Source of the DNA: Thamnaconus septentrionalis
Lineage: Eukaryota > Chordata > Actinopteri > Tetraodontiformes > Monacanthidae
Direction of reading: 5' to 3'
Length of the DNA stretch: 64,000 bases
Assembly: GCA_009823395.1 (NCBI GenBank)
Contig: CM020507.1
Span: forward strand, 8,541,001 to 8,605,000
Shown: piece after piece, positions 12,441 to 23,521 of the stretch
Layout: the number at the start of each line of letters is the position of its first letter
Position numbering within the stretch: position 1 is the stretch's first letter
Translations under genes and position numbers: made by a program
The notes under the pieces: model-generated
What the model was told of the DNA's origin: nothing
The model's input: the letters and a program-made list of their open reading frames with translations, nothing else
Databases searched by the model: none

Positions 12441-12668
12441 AATTTCTCAGGTTTTTATGATACAAATATGCTGTGGGACATCGCTGTGTTTACCAGCTGG
12501 TGGTTTGGAAAAGGTACCAAATATCCTGGGGGAAATGAGTGTTTTAGCTTATGACAATTTAAGCAGATCAGGCCGGCATTCTTGAAAGTTGACTGTCATC
12601 ATGTTGTGCGCTCAACGTCCTAATGTCCTTGTTATTTTAATGGATTGTCTTTCCCCCCACCCCGTCAG
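11297..12668 (+). other. ARL15: ARL15 intron between the P-loop exon and the switch exon
   Basis: A 1,372-base intron with a GT donor (GTATGT) and an AG acceptor (CCCCGTCAG). It contains a (CA)n tract at 12407-12437. I see no other gene or structured element in it. Confidence 0.9.
12407..12437. repeat. (CA)n microsatellite
   Basis: Perfect CA dinucleotide run inside the short ARL15 intron, about 230 bases upstream of the next exon. Confidence 0.95.
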
Positions 12669-12728
12669 GTTTCAGCATCAAAGCGGTGCCATTTCCAAAT
12701 GCCATCCTGAATGTAAAAGAACTTGGAG
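12669..12728 (+). CDS. ARL15: ARL15 coding exon with the switch I / G3 region
   Basis: A 60-base exon entered with two bases of a Gly codon and leaving one base of the next. It reads (G)FSIKAVPFPNAILNVKELG. The acceptor is CCCCGTCAG and the donor GGAG|GTAAGA. FSIKAV corresponds to the FNVETV effector strand of ARFs. The following KELGGA, completed across the next junction, replaces the ARF WDVGGQ motif. The position of the catalytic Gln is therefore Ala (about residue 86), which is characteristic of ARL15 and implies unusual GTP hydrolysis. A conserved 60-base exon with correct phase on both sides makes this call very secure. Confidence 0.95.
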
Positions 12729-13152
12729 GTAAGAAATCTGTTTTTTTGTGTAAGTTTTCTGAGTGTGTAACCAACAAGAAAAGTATCTGCGTTCATCTGT
12801 CTGAACTCATATGCTATGAATGGCTTAAGCCAGGTGTACAGTGGATCATTAATTACAGCAACCGTGTCTATATCTGAACAGCACAGCTTAGATTAGGGTT
12901 TATTCACAGCAAATATGAAAAAGAAATATGAAAGGGCCGAAGGGGGCTTTGAATGTGCTTTCGTCTCAAAGCTTTCTTACAATGTTTTCTTTTCCGTCAC
13001 CCCACTTCCTGGAATCACCTCGTTCTTCACCATTATTTATCAACACAAATAACAGGACTCATGAAGCCACTGACTGCGTGTTTGTTTTTCCCGCCGTTTG
13101 CATCTCAACTGCGTGTCACAGTCCGAGTTTTGGTTTACAGATGTTCCTGGGC

Positions 13153-13155
13153 TTT

Positions 13156-13186
<31 letters not shown>
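13153..13186. repeat. (GTTTT)n pentanucleotide repeat
   Basis: A run of T followed by about five GTTTT units, low-complexity intronic DNA. Confidence 0.9.
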
Positions 13187-16100
13187 GATGTTAATCGTAC
13201 AAACTGCACCCCGTTATTCCTGGAAGCGGAAGGCGCTCGAGGAAGCCGTTTAATAAGCACAGATGAGGAATCTCAAAGTGGGAACATGTAAACAGACCCT
13301 AGCGCATTGAGGGGGGGCTTCCAGTCCTTAAAGAGAGTACGAGGGCAAAGTGGGGCGATGCAGGTTTTTTTTTTTTTGTGACGTATTTCACGTAATTGTT
13401 TTTGCCGCACATCAAAACAGTTTATGTTATTTTTCTGTGCGCCGCCGCCTCCTCGTAACGGTGGGAGGTGAGCGTCCACGCTGACGCCCGTCCTCCGGAA
13501 AAGAAGATGGAAACATAACATACATGGATAGACGTGTAGCGGCGCACACTGGGGGGCACGCGGGCTTCACGAGGGCGCTACCGAATTTGGACAGAGAGCA
13601 CCGGAGGGTTTCCAGAAAAGTGTTTTCTGGACTGGCTCAAAGCCAGCCTGGTGGGACACTGTTGTGGCTGGAAAAGCTCCCGCTCACGTGCATGACGCGT
13701 TTAGATTTTGCTGTGCTAGGGCTGGCGAGAAGAAAGTAACAGTAAGTAAGTTGCAAAATAGCTGTATTTTATCCATTTTTACAGTGTTATAAGAGTGTCC
13801 TTCCCCCCACCCCCTCCCCAGCTCCCCCTTTTTTTTTTTTTTATCTGTATAAGCAGGAATTTGAGAAGGGCTGAAAACAAGCAGTCAGCTGACTTGCAAC
13901 CCTTTACGTTCGACATGTTGTCAGATTTAGGCGTTTTCTTGGAGGTGAAGGGCCGGCATCCAGCGCGGTCTGCCTGACACGGCAAAGTTGTGCTCTTTTG
14001 CTTCCAAATATACGCAAGCGCGGAGTCCAGAGAGTCGCTTCACTTGCGCAACGCTCCTCTGCTAGGTTTTCATAATAAGGCGTTTCTGATGGCTTTTTGA
14101 TGAAAACATCCTCATTCTGCTGCATTCGTAACGTCCCGTCCCCGACACTTCTCATCTCCGTCAGCGTTCCCCTTCCTTCCCATTTTCCCCCGCGGCCTTT
14201 AAAACAAGCAAACACACCAGACTTTGTTTTGCGCTGCGTTAATGACGCAGAAAACCGACGCATGGTGTGACGCGGAGCCACGCAAACTCAAAAATTTACA
14301 CAATACCTTTGAGGTTTGCCCTCTGTGCTCGACCCTGACTAAAGCGATAGTGGAGGCACTTGTCGGAGTGCGCCACACAGGGGATTTTTTTTTTTTTTTT
14401 TTGACTCGACTGCCGAAAAGTTCACGTTACAATTCCATGTACCCCCTCTTTCAAGTTAAGCGAGACGAATGAAAAGGTGCTTAGGATCAAAAGGAACATT
14501 GAAAACTCACAATGCTGAAACGCTAACTGTGAGGATCTTAAAAAAACACATTGTTTCTCTCTGGATTCCCATGAAATTGGCAACATGGCCACGTCCCGAT
14601 GAACATTTTGTGAATGCGTTCTCCATGTTGTCACGCAATCTGCAAGACTATTTTCCCATAATTACAAATCCTGATCTTTTCCTACCATTTTCAGCCCCAT
14701 AATTTTTATGTCTGTTACAATATGGCCAGTCACAGCGTGAGGCAGCCTAATGTTAGCAAAGTTTTAAACTTTGTTTCCATAAAGCACAGTGGCCCGATGC
14801 CTAAACTCACATGTCGGTGTGTAATTTTCAATCATTTTGAAAGTACTCCTATGATTAAAGGGTTACTCTGCTGACTTGCAACCGGCTTTGTCTCGTTACA
14901 AAATTTGCAATATGTTACAACAAATATTTTTCGCCATCCATCAAGCAGGAACTGAGCTTTCACACTTTTTTCCTCTGCCAAAAAAAGACGTCACCTAATA
15001 ACTCAATGTGACAAGTACTTCTTCAGTTGTGGATTTTGAACCTTCATTGCCCAGAACATAGTTTCACGTTCTTACTTTGGAACGAGGAAGTGGCATTGCA
15101 GACGTCCAGACCAGAACAGGCTCTAGCACTAATCACTGGCCGAATTTCCTCTTGCACTGTCCCGCCTGACAGGATCTGCTCACATTTGAAGAAATGCCAC
15201 AGTGACTGATGGCTGGATTTCTCTTCAAATTCAAGGAGTCTCCTGTTTGACTGGGCAAGCGCAGACCTCCATGGGCTTGAATGCTGCAATGAGAACTGTA
15301 GTGCAATGAGAAGAAAAATATCTGTCAGCTGAAGAACACTTCTCAGATCCAAACCATAAACCATAAGATTCATTTTGACAACCGACCACAAACCACTTCC
15401 TTGGACGACAAGTCGTGTAAATCTCGTCCTCTTTCCTGCTTTCCTGTTAATTTCTGTTTGTCTTTCATTTGACGTATCCCACCTCATTGGCAGTTTGCTA
15501 CATTAGCCCCTTGACAAGGCCGACATATCCCATAATTCAACAAGAATTTTTAAAGCCTCGTGATTGGCATATTGGATGTAGCCGTGGAAAGAAGCGGGTC
15601 CACACGCATTGTTGTGGTTGAAGGTTTTGATTCATTTGAACAAAATAAAATACACATTTTCTCCCATCAAATCAAGAAAAATAGCCACATTCTTCTATTA
15701 GATCAGTCAACCACTGTATCAGTGGCGTTTCATTTCATTCATTATTTCCTTTCATTTCGTTGTCTTCTGAAGAAACCAGATACTTTGGGGACCTGCTGAG
15801 TTGGGATGGATGTATTTAGTGTGTTTCCATAAAACTTTTCAGCATGCTTAAGGAGAATATAAGCATTAGAAAACTTATGGAGACAACATGATTTGAAACA
15901 ATCCCTGGTTTCCAATTACATTCAATTGAGCTGAGTGCATCTTTTTTTTTCGGTCTTTTGCAAGAGTTTTTGATAAACTCTGACATAGCGACCGTTCAGC
16001 TCGTGACTTTCTCTCTGCTCGCCGCTCTCATGTGTGTGGTGCATTTGTGATGCCATAGCTGCGTACGTTAGATTCATGTCCTTTTGTCTTGGCTCCAAGA

Positions 16101-17540
16101 TCGGCTTTCCACGCTGCCAATGCTAGTAAACCTTTAAGAATAATTAGACTTTGCCCAGTTGACAGTAATTGCTGAAATCCTCTCTCCATCCTTCTCCTGG
16201 TCTCGGTTCTCTGATCCCTGAAGCAGACTTTACGTAACCTTATTTCTTCACACCAAATCACTTTGTGGAAACACTTTGTGGAAACACGGCACGGTGTTTT
16301 TATTCTTCCATTTTGTTTTAATGAACTTAAAAAAACTTGCTTGACTTTTTATGGAAACGCCAACTACCACGAGTTGGCGCAATCCTAGCTCCTCCCCAAT
16401 CTCAGCTCAGACATTTTTAAATATAAAGTAAAAATAACTGTTCTAGTGTAGGCAAGAGGCTTTAACATACTAGCAAAAGGAACCTGCCAGTGTGACGCCC
16501 GGGAGTTGACAAACATAGTGAACGATAAGCCACCGTACTTCCAGTCGACTCCCGAGTGTAAACTTTGTATTATTGCAAAGCCTTGTAATGCCTTTTTAAC
16601 ACTAGGTGAGATTTTCATAAGCACAAGCTGTCCTTTTAAACCAGAGGCAAAGCAGCTTACGCTGAAGCCACTCCGACGGTACGCCGCCCGCCTTCAAAGA
16701 TCCAAACTTGGTTTGTCCTCTTCACTTCTGGCTGCTCTGGTTCTTATACTTTTATCGCAAATCGCTGCTTCCCCCTTTTCAGATTCCTGTCAGGCTGCGG
16801 CTCCTCCACTTCAGTTCGCTTGCATGCGACTTTCATAAATAAACCAGTCATTGTCGGCAATTTGGAAGGCACCGATTCCCTCAATGCACTCATAGAAGTC
16901 GTCACGCTATGGTGGACTTTTTGGGGACTGAAATTGATTGTCCATGTCTAGGTGTAGACTGTTTTCCAGTGCGCTTTTCTGCATGAAAACCTGTGCGCAA
17001 CAACAATAACAAATGTCAACAGGCTTTGTTTTGCTGTGACTAAGACTTAGGCTAAAATAAATAGAAGTAGATAAACACGCGTCCACAACTTAAGAGCAGA
17101 CCTTTTTCCTTGAAATCAGACACATATGCTCCCGTGAGAGCAAACTGTGTGGTCTCCTACTACACACTGTGTCCTCTTAAAATATCCTCTTAAAGTCAAT
17201 GGTTGGGGCTGTTTTGTGGTCTGCATCAGCCGGCGGTCAACACACGAGAGCCCAACTAGAAGATATACGACCTTTGCAGTACTTTTTTCTTTGCTTTCAG
17301 AATAGAATTGTTTCTGTTCACTACGGAAGAGACGGACATGTTGTTCATTGAACTCGGACGGGCCTCCGACGCTGGGAATAGACGCGGCTCTTTGTTGTCA
17401 TTCGAATGACGCGTCACTCAGCTGAATGACAGCAGAATGTTTTGCATCTGGCCATCGCTGGGCTGGCAGCCATTCAACAGCTGATGTCAGGTATGAGGAT
17501 TAGGTGGGAAGGGCACCTCTGGAGACTCGGGGAGTAATCT

Positions 17541-17668
<128 letters not shown>

Positions 17669-17918
17669 GACTGTGACATGACGTCAGGTCTAGACAAGGC
17701 ATTTCACAGGGTGCATTAATGCTGCACAATGACAGCTGATGAAGAATCGCCCCCTTCGATCAACATCCATTTCTCTCGGCGCCTTCGCTGAACGATTTTG
17801 AAATTGACTGGCGGATATTGTAAATATGCTCTCCCTCCAGACACTGTTTTACTTCCCTATTCCAACAGTGCTGTCTTTCTCCATGTGCGCCAAACGGACA
17901 CAAGTGAAGAGCCATAAA

Positions 17919-18020
17919 ATATATATGTGTGTGTGTGTGTGTGTGTGAGAGTGAGTGTATATATATATATATATGTATGTATGTATGTATGTATACATAT
18001 ATAAATATATTTATAAATAT
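17919..18020. repeat. compound TA / TG / TATG microsatellite
   Basis: ATATATATGTG runs into a TG tract, then GAGAGTGAGTG, a TA tract, five GTAT units, and TATATAAATATATTTATAAATATG. The composition is AT-rich, repetitive and prone to unwinding. Confidence 0.9.
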
Positions 18021-21000
18021 GTTTTTCTTACCTCATTTGCTTGCTAGAATAGCACTATGTAATAATATGTAATAATGTACAATAATGAAAGTGAAAAAGT
18101 GAAAGAGAATTGATCCTCTCCCCCTGATATAAGCCACCATACACTGACTGACACTGCACTGCAGCTCAGTTGCAGTGTAATATTCAAGTCATGTCAAGAA
18201 TGAAGAGCAATAAAAGGTAAAGTTGTGGAACCCTGTGAGAACTCTGACGAGGGACATCCCAAGAAAACAAATGAATTGGACGTTTCCTCCAAATTTCTAA
18301 GTGTTCTGGCAGGCGAAGTGTGTTTGGGGGGTTGCGAGTTGGGTGTTTGTTGACTTTAAATCATTCCAACTATGTGAATTTAGGGTTGCACACACACAAC
18401 GATTGGTTGTGATCCACAAAGTGCAAATAGATCATCTTGAGAGAACCGCAGAGTAGATCAGCGCGGCGCAGAGATCTTTCTTTTCCTAGCGCAGAAGTGT
18501 TGTCAAAGTTAAAATAAAAACAGCTAAAAATGCACACATCATGCAAGAACCAAAAATGTATATTGCAAACGTATGTTTATAGGAAAAAAATCAAACCTCA
18601 AAAGTAGAAAGTAAACATGTCAGATTTCAGAGCTGTTACAGATTCCTCCGACTACAAGTTCAGAAAACAGAACAGTTTTTTGTTTTAAGCCTGGCTTTGA
18701 GTACTGTGATGTATGTAATTGCCACAAGTGACAAAATATTTGTAATGTTTATAAATGCACTAAAATGTCAATTTTCATTTTTCTTTAAATGCTCAGGAGT
18801 GACGAGCATTCTCGTATGGTATGGTCGGATTAAACAGCTGGGTCCAGTTTCTTTGTCAACTCTGTGTTATTGCATGCAGGGAAGCTCACAGAAAGTAAAG
18901 AGAAAACAAACCGGCCTGCTGTTGGAAGTAATCAGCCACTCGCGGTGCTTATTGTGCCGCAAAGTGGAATCGCTTTGTAAGAATTCACTTTGTCACCCAC
19001 AGCCTCGAAGTGAACGTCTGTTGAGACGTGACGGACCGCAGGCTTTCAGAGCTCAAGTTTTGATTATTTTTATTCCGCCTGCCTGCCGCACTCCGCCTTA
19101 ATGCCCCTTCTGAAATTTCTCTCAGATCGTTAGTAGCTGAAAAATTAAACAGCCCCAGCATCCAGCGGCATAAATTAAACGCTTATGTCCGCCACGTTTT
19201 ACGAGCCGACAAATTGTTGCAGAAGTGGAAAGACTTTGCCGGGTGGGGTCGGCCTTTGCTCCCGGCTCAGTTTTGAGTCTTATATTATGAAGTAACGAGG
19301 CAATTTAGCTCACTTTCTGGCGAAAGAAAGTAAGATTAGATCAGATGTAATGCAAGTGCCGCACTTAGATCACGGCTGACGTTACAGGAGCACGTTCAAA
19401 GAAAAAAACTTCCACATGTGTCGCCGGCGAAAGTTAAATGACTTTTTATTACTGTAACCAACCACTGCCGTATGCTTTGCCTGTGGAGAACTCACACACT
19501 GTGTGAACGGGATTAAGCAGATGAGAGCAGAAACGGGGGGTGACTGCTATGCGTTTCACTCGTGGCCTCACACAGTCACTGTTTACATTCAGACAGACAC
19601 AGCTGAGGCTGCAGGTCGACGGCTGTATCAACAGCTGAAGTGTTTTCCACCTCGCTGGTGCTTTAGCCTGCGCTCGCTCCTCCATGTAGCGAGCAAACTT
19701 CACAGTCCTCACTGCCGCCACCACCACCACCACCAGCGGCCTATCCAGTCACTGGATTCTGGGTCTTTTGTTTTGAGAAAGAAGAAACTTGATGTTTCTT
19801 TTTTTCTTCCAAAGCCTCTAATAAGGTTTCAGCGACTGATTAGCAAATGTCGACATGAAGTTGGAAAAGCATTAAAGTTACTAGAAACTGTGTTGCGCGT
19901 ATCAAACGAGTGCAGCCACAACGCCCTGCAGCAGCCGTGCGATGACAGCGTGGCGTCCTGCTGCTGGACAGATGATGACAGTGGGTGTTGTTTCTGGAAG
20001 TGGACTGACGAGCAATAGCTGCGCCGTGTGTGACACTGAGGATCTTAAATTGTAATCCTAATGATTTGTGTGCGGCCAGTATGGCCATACTTATTCACAA
20101 AGTCTTCAAAAAGAAAACCATCTTGAAATTAGCAAGGCCACTAGTAATGATCAGTGTCGCCATTGGTCGCCAGTCAAGGAGAAGTGTCACCAAATGGAAG
20201 TGTTTTTCTTTTTTAAACGTCCGTATTACCGGAGTGAGAACACAGTAGTCTACATTTTCACATTGCCCTTCCTCTGCCCCAGTAGTGCTTCTATCCATAT
20301 AGATAGATGTGACATCAGGATGTTTTCAGGAGAGCCGTATTAAACTTTGATGGCATTATTAATAAACAAGCATACAAAAACACGTGGTTTGAACGGACAG
20401 TCCACCCGAAAATCCATCTCTCCTTTGGCTGCTCTGGGTATAAACAAGTTAACAATTCATTAATTATTCAATTTGTGTGTATTTTTTGGAAGTTGCTGAG
20501 TTTTTAAGGTTGGGGAAAAGACTGGTTATCGTTTCCTGACTATATTAGAATTGGATTGGAGTTTATTTTATCTTAAGAATTCACGTGCCTCTTAATCAAA
20601 ATATTGTTGCCCAGTGTAAAAGTTATTTTTAACTAATTTAATCTTCCTTAGATTAGCGTCTTGGATGGTCGAGCTGTGACTGAGCTAGCTTCTTTTTTCA
20701 ACTTGTGACCCTGCTTCTTGGATTAGCCAGAGTAAATTAGGTAAAAACCCTTTAGAGAAATAATTTTTAAAAACATCTGTTCATTAGTAGTCTGTTTTAT
20801 GTTCTAGTATAAATAGTTTTATTACTATTTATTTTATCAAATTCTTCAATATTTTTATGTCTCCCACTTCTGGCTCTAAGAGTAAATACACTCCTCTTCA
20901 TCTTAAAATTATCATTTTGAAACTTTGTTCACATTTACTCGCATGCTTATTTTCACCTCTCGTGCCATTTCTCAGTGAAATGCACAAGACACATTTCTGG

Positions 21001-22329
21001 ATGATTACAAACTGTTTATAGATGCTTTAAATAAAAAGTCAAAGTCAGGAAGTAAATAAAGGTGTGGACAACATGGAAATTATTGAGTTCTTTCTCATGC
21101 TACTCATGTGAGTAATGATAAACAGCTGGGCTGCCAGTATTTTTTAAAGGATCATGACGTCACTTTTGGAAATCCTGCTGTCAGACCAATAGGTGGCAGA
21201 AGTCGCCAGCGAGACCCAATGAGACGCCGCGGACATTCCACCATTTCCAGACAAAGATGAGATACACTTCCTAGTCAATCTCTCAAGTGCCACTTTGTCT
21301 GATAGCTTTCCACTCCAGTGAGAGGTGTGAGTGGGGGAGGGACAGGGGAGGGATGGAGAGAGGGATGGATGGAGGGAGAGCGTGAAGGAAAGGAAGGTAA
21401 ATGTCACTGAGAAGCACTTCGTGATGCTTAAACGTTTCCCAGCCTCACACTTTGTCACTACTTGGCAGTCGCCTCAGCATGAGCAACAGTAACGAAACAA
21501 CAGCTCGCAAAATTGCCGGTGAGGAAGTAACCTCATCAGATGGTGGCGTACAGCCAGGCAAAGTTCAACCTTTGCAGAGATGATAGGTTGGGCAGATGAC
21601 GCAAAATGATGGAAATAGGGTGAGGGCTCTGCGGACGTCTTCGCTTTCAAAACCCTGCCTTAAACTTTTGTTTTATTTTGTTAAAGGGCGAAACAACACT
21701 AACGCATCAGTCACAATGGATTCTACAACAAAGCGGCAAGATGTCCTAGTGCTGAAGGAGCATGAGTCACGTGGAGGATATGACTCGCGCATCATGATAT
21801 GTCAGCATCAATGAAGAGGGGGTGTTGGCAGACGCTGTCATCAGGCACTCACTCGTAACCTCCTTGTTGGAAGATTGAGTGGAATATAATTCTTCCTTTT
21901 GCAATAAGTGCAAAGCGGAAACTCTGCACCTTCTTTTTTAAACGCGATTTAATCTCTTTCACACAGAGAACAAACACGCCAGCTCTGGGAAACGTGTCGT
22001 TTTTTCAGTCTTGCTCTCAGAATGGGCGAAGAAATTAGGGTGTTTTTGCTCTGTCAGAAAAGCTTCAGTTCATGTGGCAATGAGTTTGACAGGATCACAG
22101 TGTCCTTTCTTATTGGAAGCATCTTTTCCTGCTTGTTAGCCCCTTGTTAAATCATCATCCTCGTTTGTCGTGAGCTTGTTATTTCAATTAGCATTAAACG
22201 TTAAATTGAGCAAAAAAAACAAACAAACACAGTGCACAGTGCACTGCACTAGAAAGGAAGAATCAGTGTGTAAAATTGCATTAATAAAAGTGTATACGCA
22301 CGGTACAATACAAGTAATTTGGTTTTCCT

Positions 22330-22510
22330 GCCCTTAGAAGGGTTCTCATACATATGAGAATATATATCGAGCAATAAGGGTCTTGCTCCTAGTTAGCTGC
22401 CATCTTGTGCTGCCATTTTTTAAGGAAGCCTGCCTGACAGTGCCCTAAATACTAAATGCGCTGTCAGGCGGGCTTCCTAAACATTTTTACACTCTGGACC
22501 TTTAAAAAGG
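22330..22510. repeat. teleost interspersed repeat fragment with a CACTCTGGACCTTTAAA end
   Basis: The 3' end, TTTTTACACTCTGGACCTTTAAA, resembles the end of a widespread fish repeat whose consensus I recall as ACACTGGACCTTTAA. The upstream segment carries CATCTTGTGCTGCCATTTTT and a 17-of-18 bp inverted repeat at 22423-22478. A segment resembling the opposite end of such a family occurs at 63838-63905. The family assignment is from memory only. Confidence 0.4.
22423..22478. repeat. near-perfect inverted repeat (18-bp arms, 20-base loop)
   Basis: The arms are AGGAAGCCTGCCTGACAG at 22423-22440 and CTGTCAGGCGGGCTTCCT at 22461-22478, pairing at 17 of 18 positions. The loop reads TGCCCTAAATACTAAATGCG. 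It lies about 400 bases upstream of the ARL15 exon at 22884, in the intron. Confidence 0.9.
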
Positions 22511-22883
22511 TCAGTATTGTGTCTCTTGATATAACTTCATCACCAGACAGCTTAATTTGTTAAGAGGTGCAAGAAGAAGAAGAATAAGCTGCAAGCAGAG
22601 ATCTGGGCATAAAATTGCAGTTTATAAATCAGAACTCGCATGAAAATATAACAGACGAGCTGCACAGAGGCGCTGTTGGCTGCACTCTGGATTGGCTTTG
22701 GCAAGAGTTTAACCAAACGCAGCCGTTGAGTCGTCAAGCGGCCACATCTTGTGCGTCTCCGTCGACTGCACTGTGATTTCGAGGAAGTCGTTATTGACAG
22801 AGAGGCAGGTCTTCACAGTCTCTCGCGGTTGCTGTGTACTTGTTCCAGTGCCTGAGGCTGAACACCCATTGTGTCGTCTGCAG

Positions 22884-23092
22884 GGGCTGATAATATCAAG
22901 AAGTACTGGAGTCGTTACTACCAAGGCTCGCAGGGCGTGGTCTTCGTCCTGGACAGCGCTTCATCGGACGAGGACCTGGAAGCTGCTCGCAACGAACTCC
23001 ATTCCGCCCTGCAGCACCCGCAGCTCTGCACACTGCCTTTCCTCATCCTCGCCAACCACCAGGACAAGCCCGCCGCCAGGACGCCCAACCAG
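22884..23092 (+). CDS. ARL15: ARL15 coding exon with the G4 motif
   Basis: A 209-base exon: two bases complete a Gly codon, then 69 codons follow to end in phase 0. It encodes ADNIKKYWSRYYQGSQG, then VVFVLDSASSDEDLEAARNE, then the stretch ending FLILANHQDKPAARTPNQ. NHQD (about residues 142-145) is the G4 guanine-recognition motif in place of NKxD, and VFVLDSAS is the strand preceding it in ARF-family folds. The Ala of GGA sits where ARFs have the catalytic Gln. The acceptor is GTCGTCTGCAG and the donor ACCAG|GTACCC, which is a weaker donor than the others. Only about 55 bases downstream is a strand-switching AAT/ATT repeat. Confidence 0.95.
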
Positions 23093-23147
23093 GTACCCAG
23101 CCGGCATACCCCACCCCTGTCCTCGCTCCACCCCTCCAAAGACCAAA

Positions 23148-23149
23148 AC

Positions 23150-23181
<32 letters not shown>

Positions 23182-23183
23182 TG

Positions 23184-23213
<30 letters not shown>
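23148..23213. repeat. (AAT)n(ATT)n(GAT)(AAT)n strand-switching repeat
   Basis: A run of AAT triplets switches to ATT triplets and then, after one TTGAT, back to AAT. The AAT-to-ATT junction is a perfect palindrome and could extrude as a cruciform. It starts about 55 bases after the donor of the ARL15 exon at 22884. Confidence 0.95.
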
Positions 23214-23214
<1 letters not shown>

Positions 23215-23456
23215 AAAAGTTTAGTATAGGAAAGCAATATTTCCAAAATGTGCCACATATATTTATTTTTTTGTTTTTCATTTTTAACTTTTCCAATGAT
23301 AATCACAACTTTAGTGACCCATTTATTTCATTGTCTATTTATTGCAACAGAATCAGTGGTGATACACTGCAGACCTGTTATACTGGTTCAAGGGCAGTCG
23401 CCATTTTCTCCCAGATTTAGCAGTTTTTGCCATAAATGGGAAGGCTTGACATGAAC

Positions 23457-23458
<2 letters not shown>

Positions 23459-23519
<61 letters not shown>
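23459..23519. repeat. (TG)30 microsatellite
   Basis: Perfect TG run in the large ARL15 intron. The poly-Thr/His frames across it are artefacts. Confidence 0.97.

Positions 23520-23521
<2 letters not shown>

Noticed and set aside
22749..23420. 223-codon frame overlapping the ARL15 G4 exon
   Set aside because: It is a shifted frame through the exon and the adjacent AAT repeat. The correct exon frame gives the ARL15 peptide.
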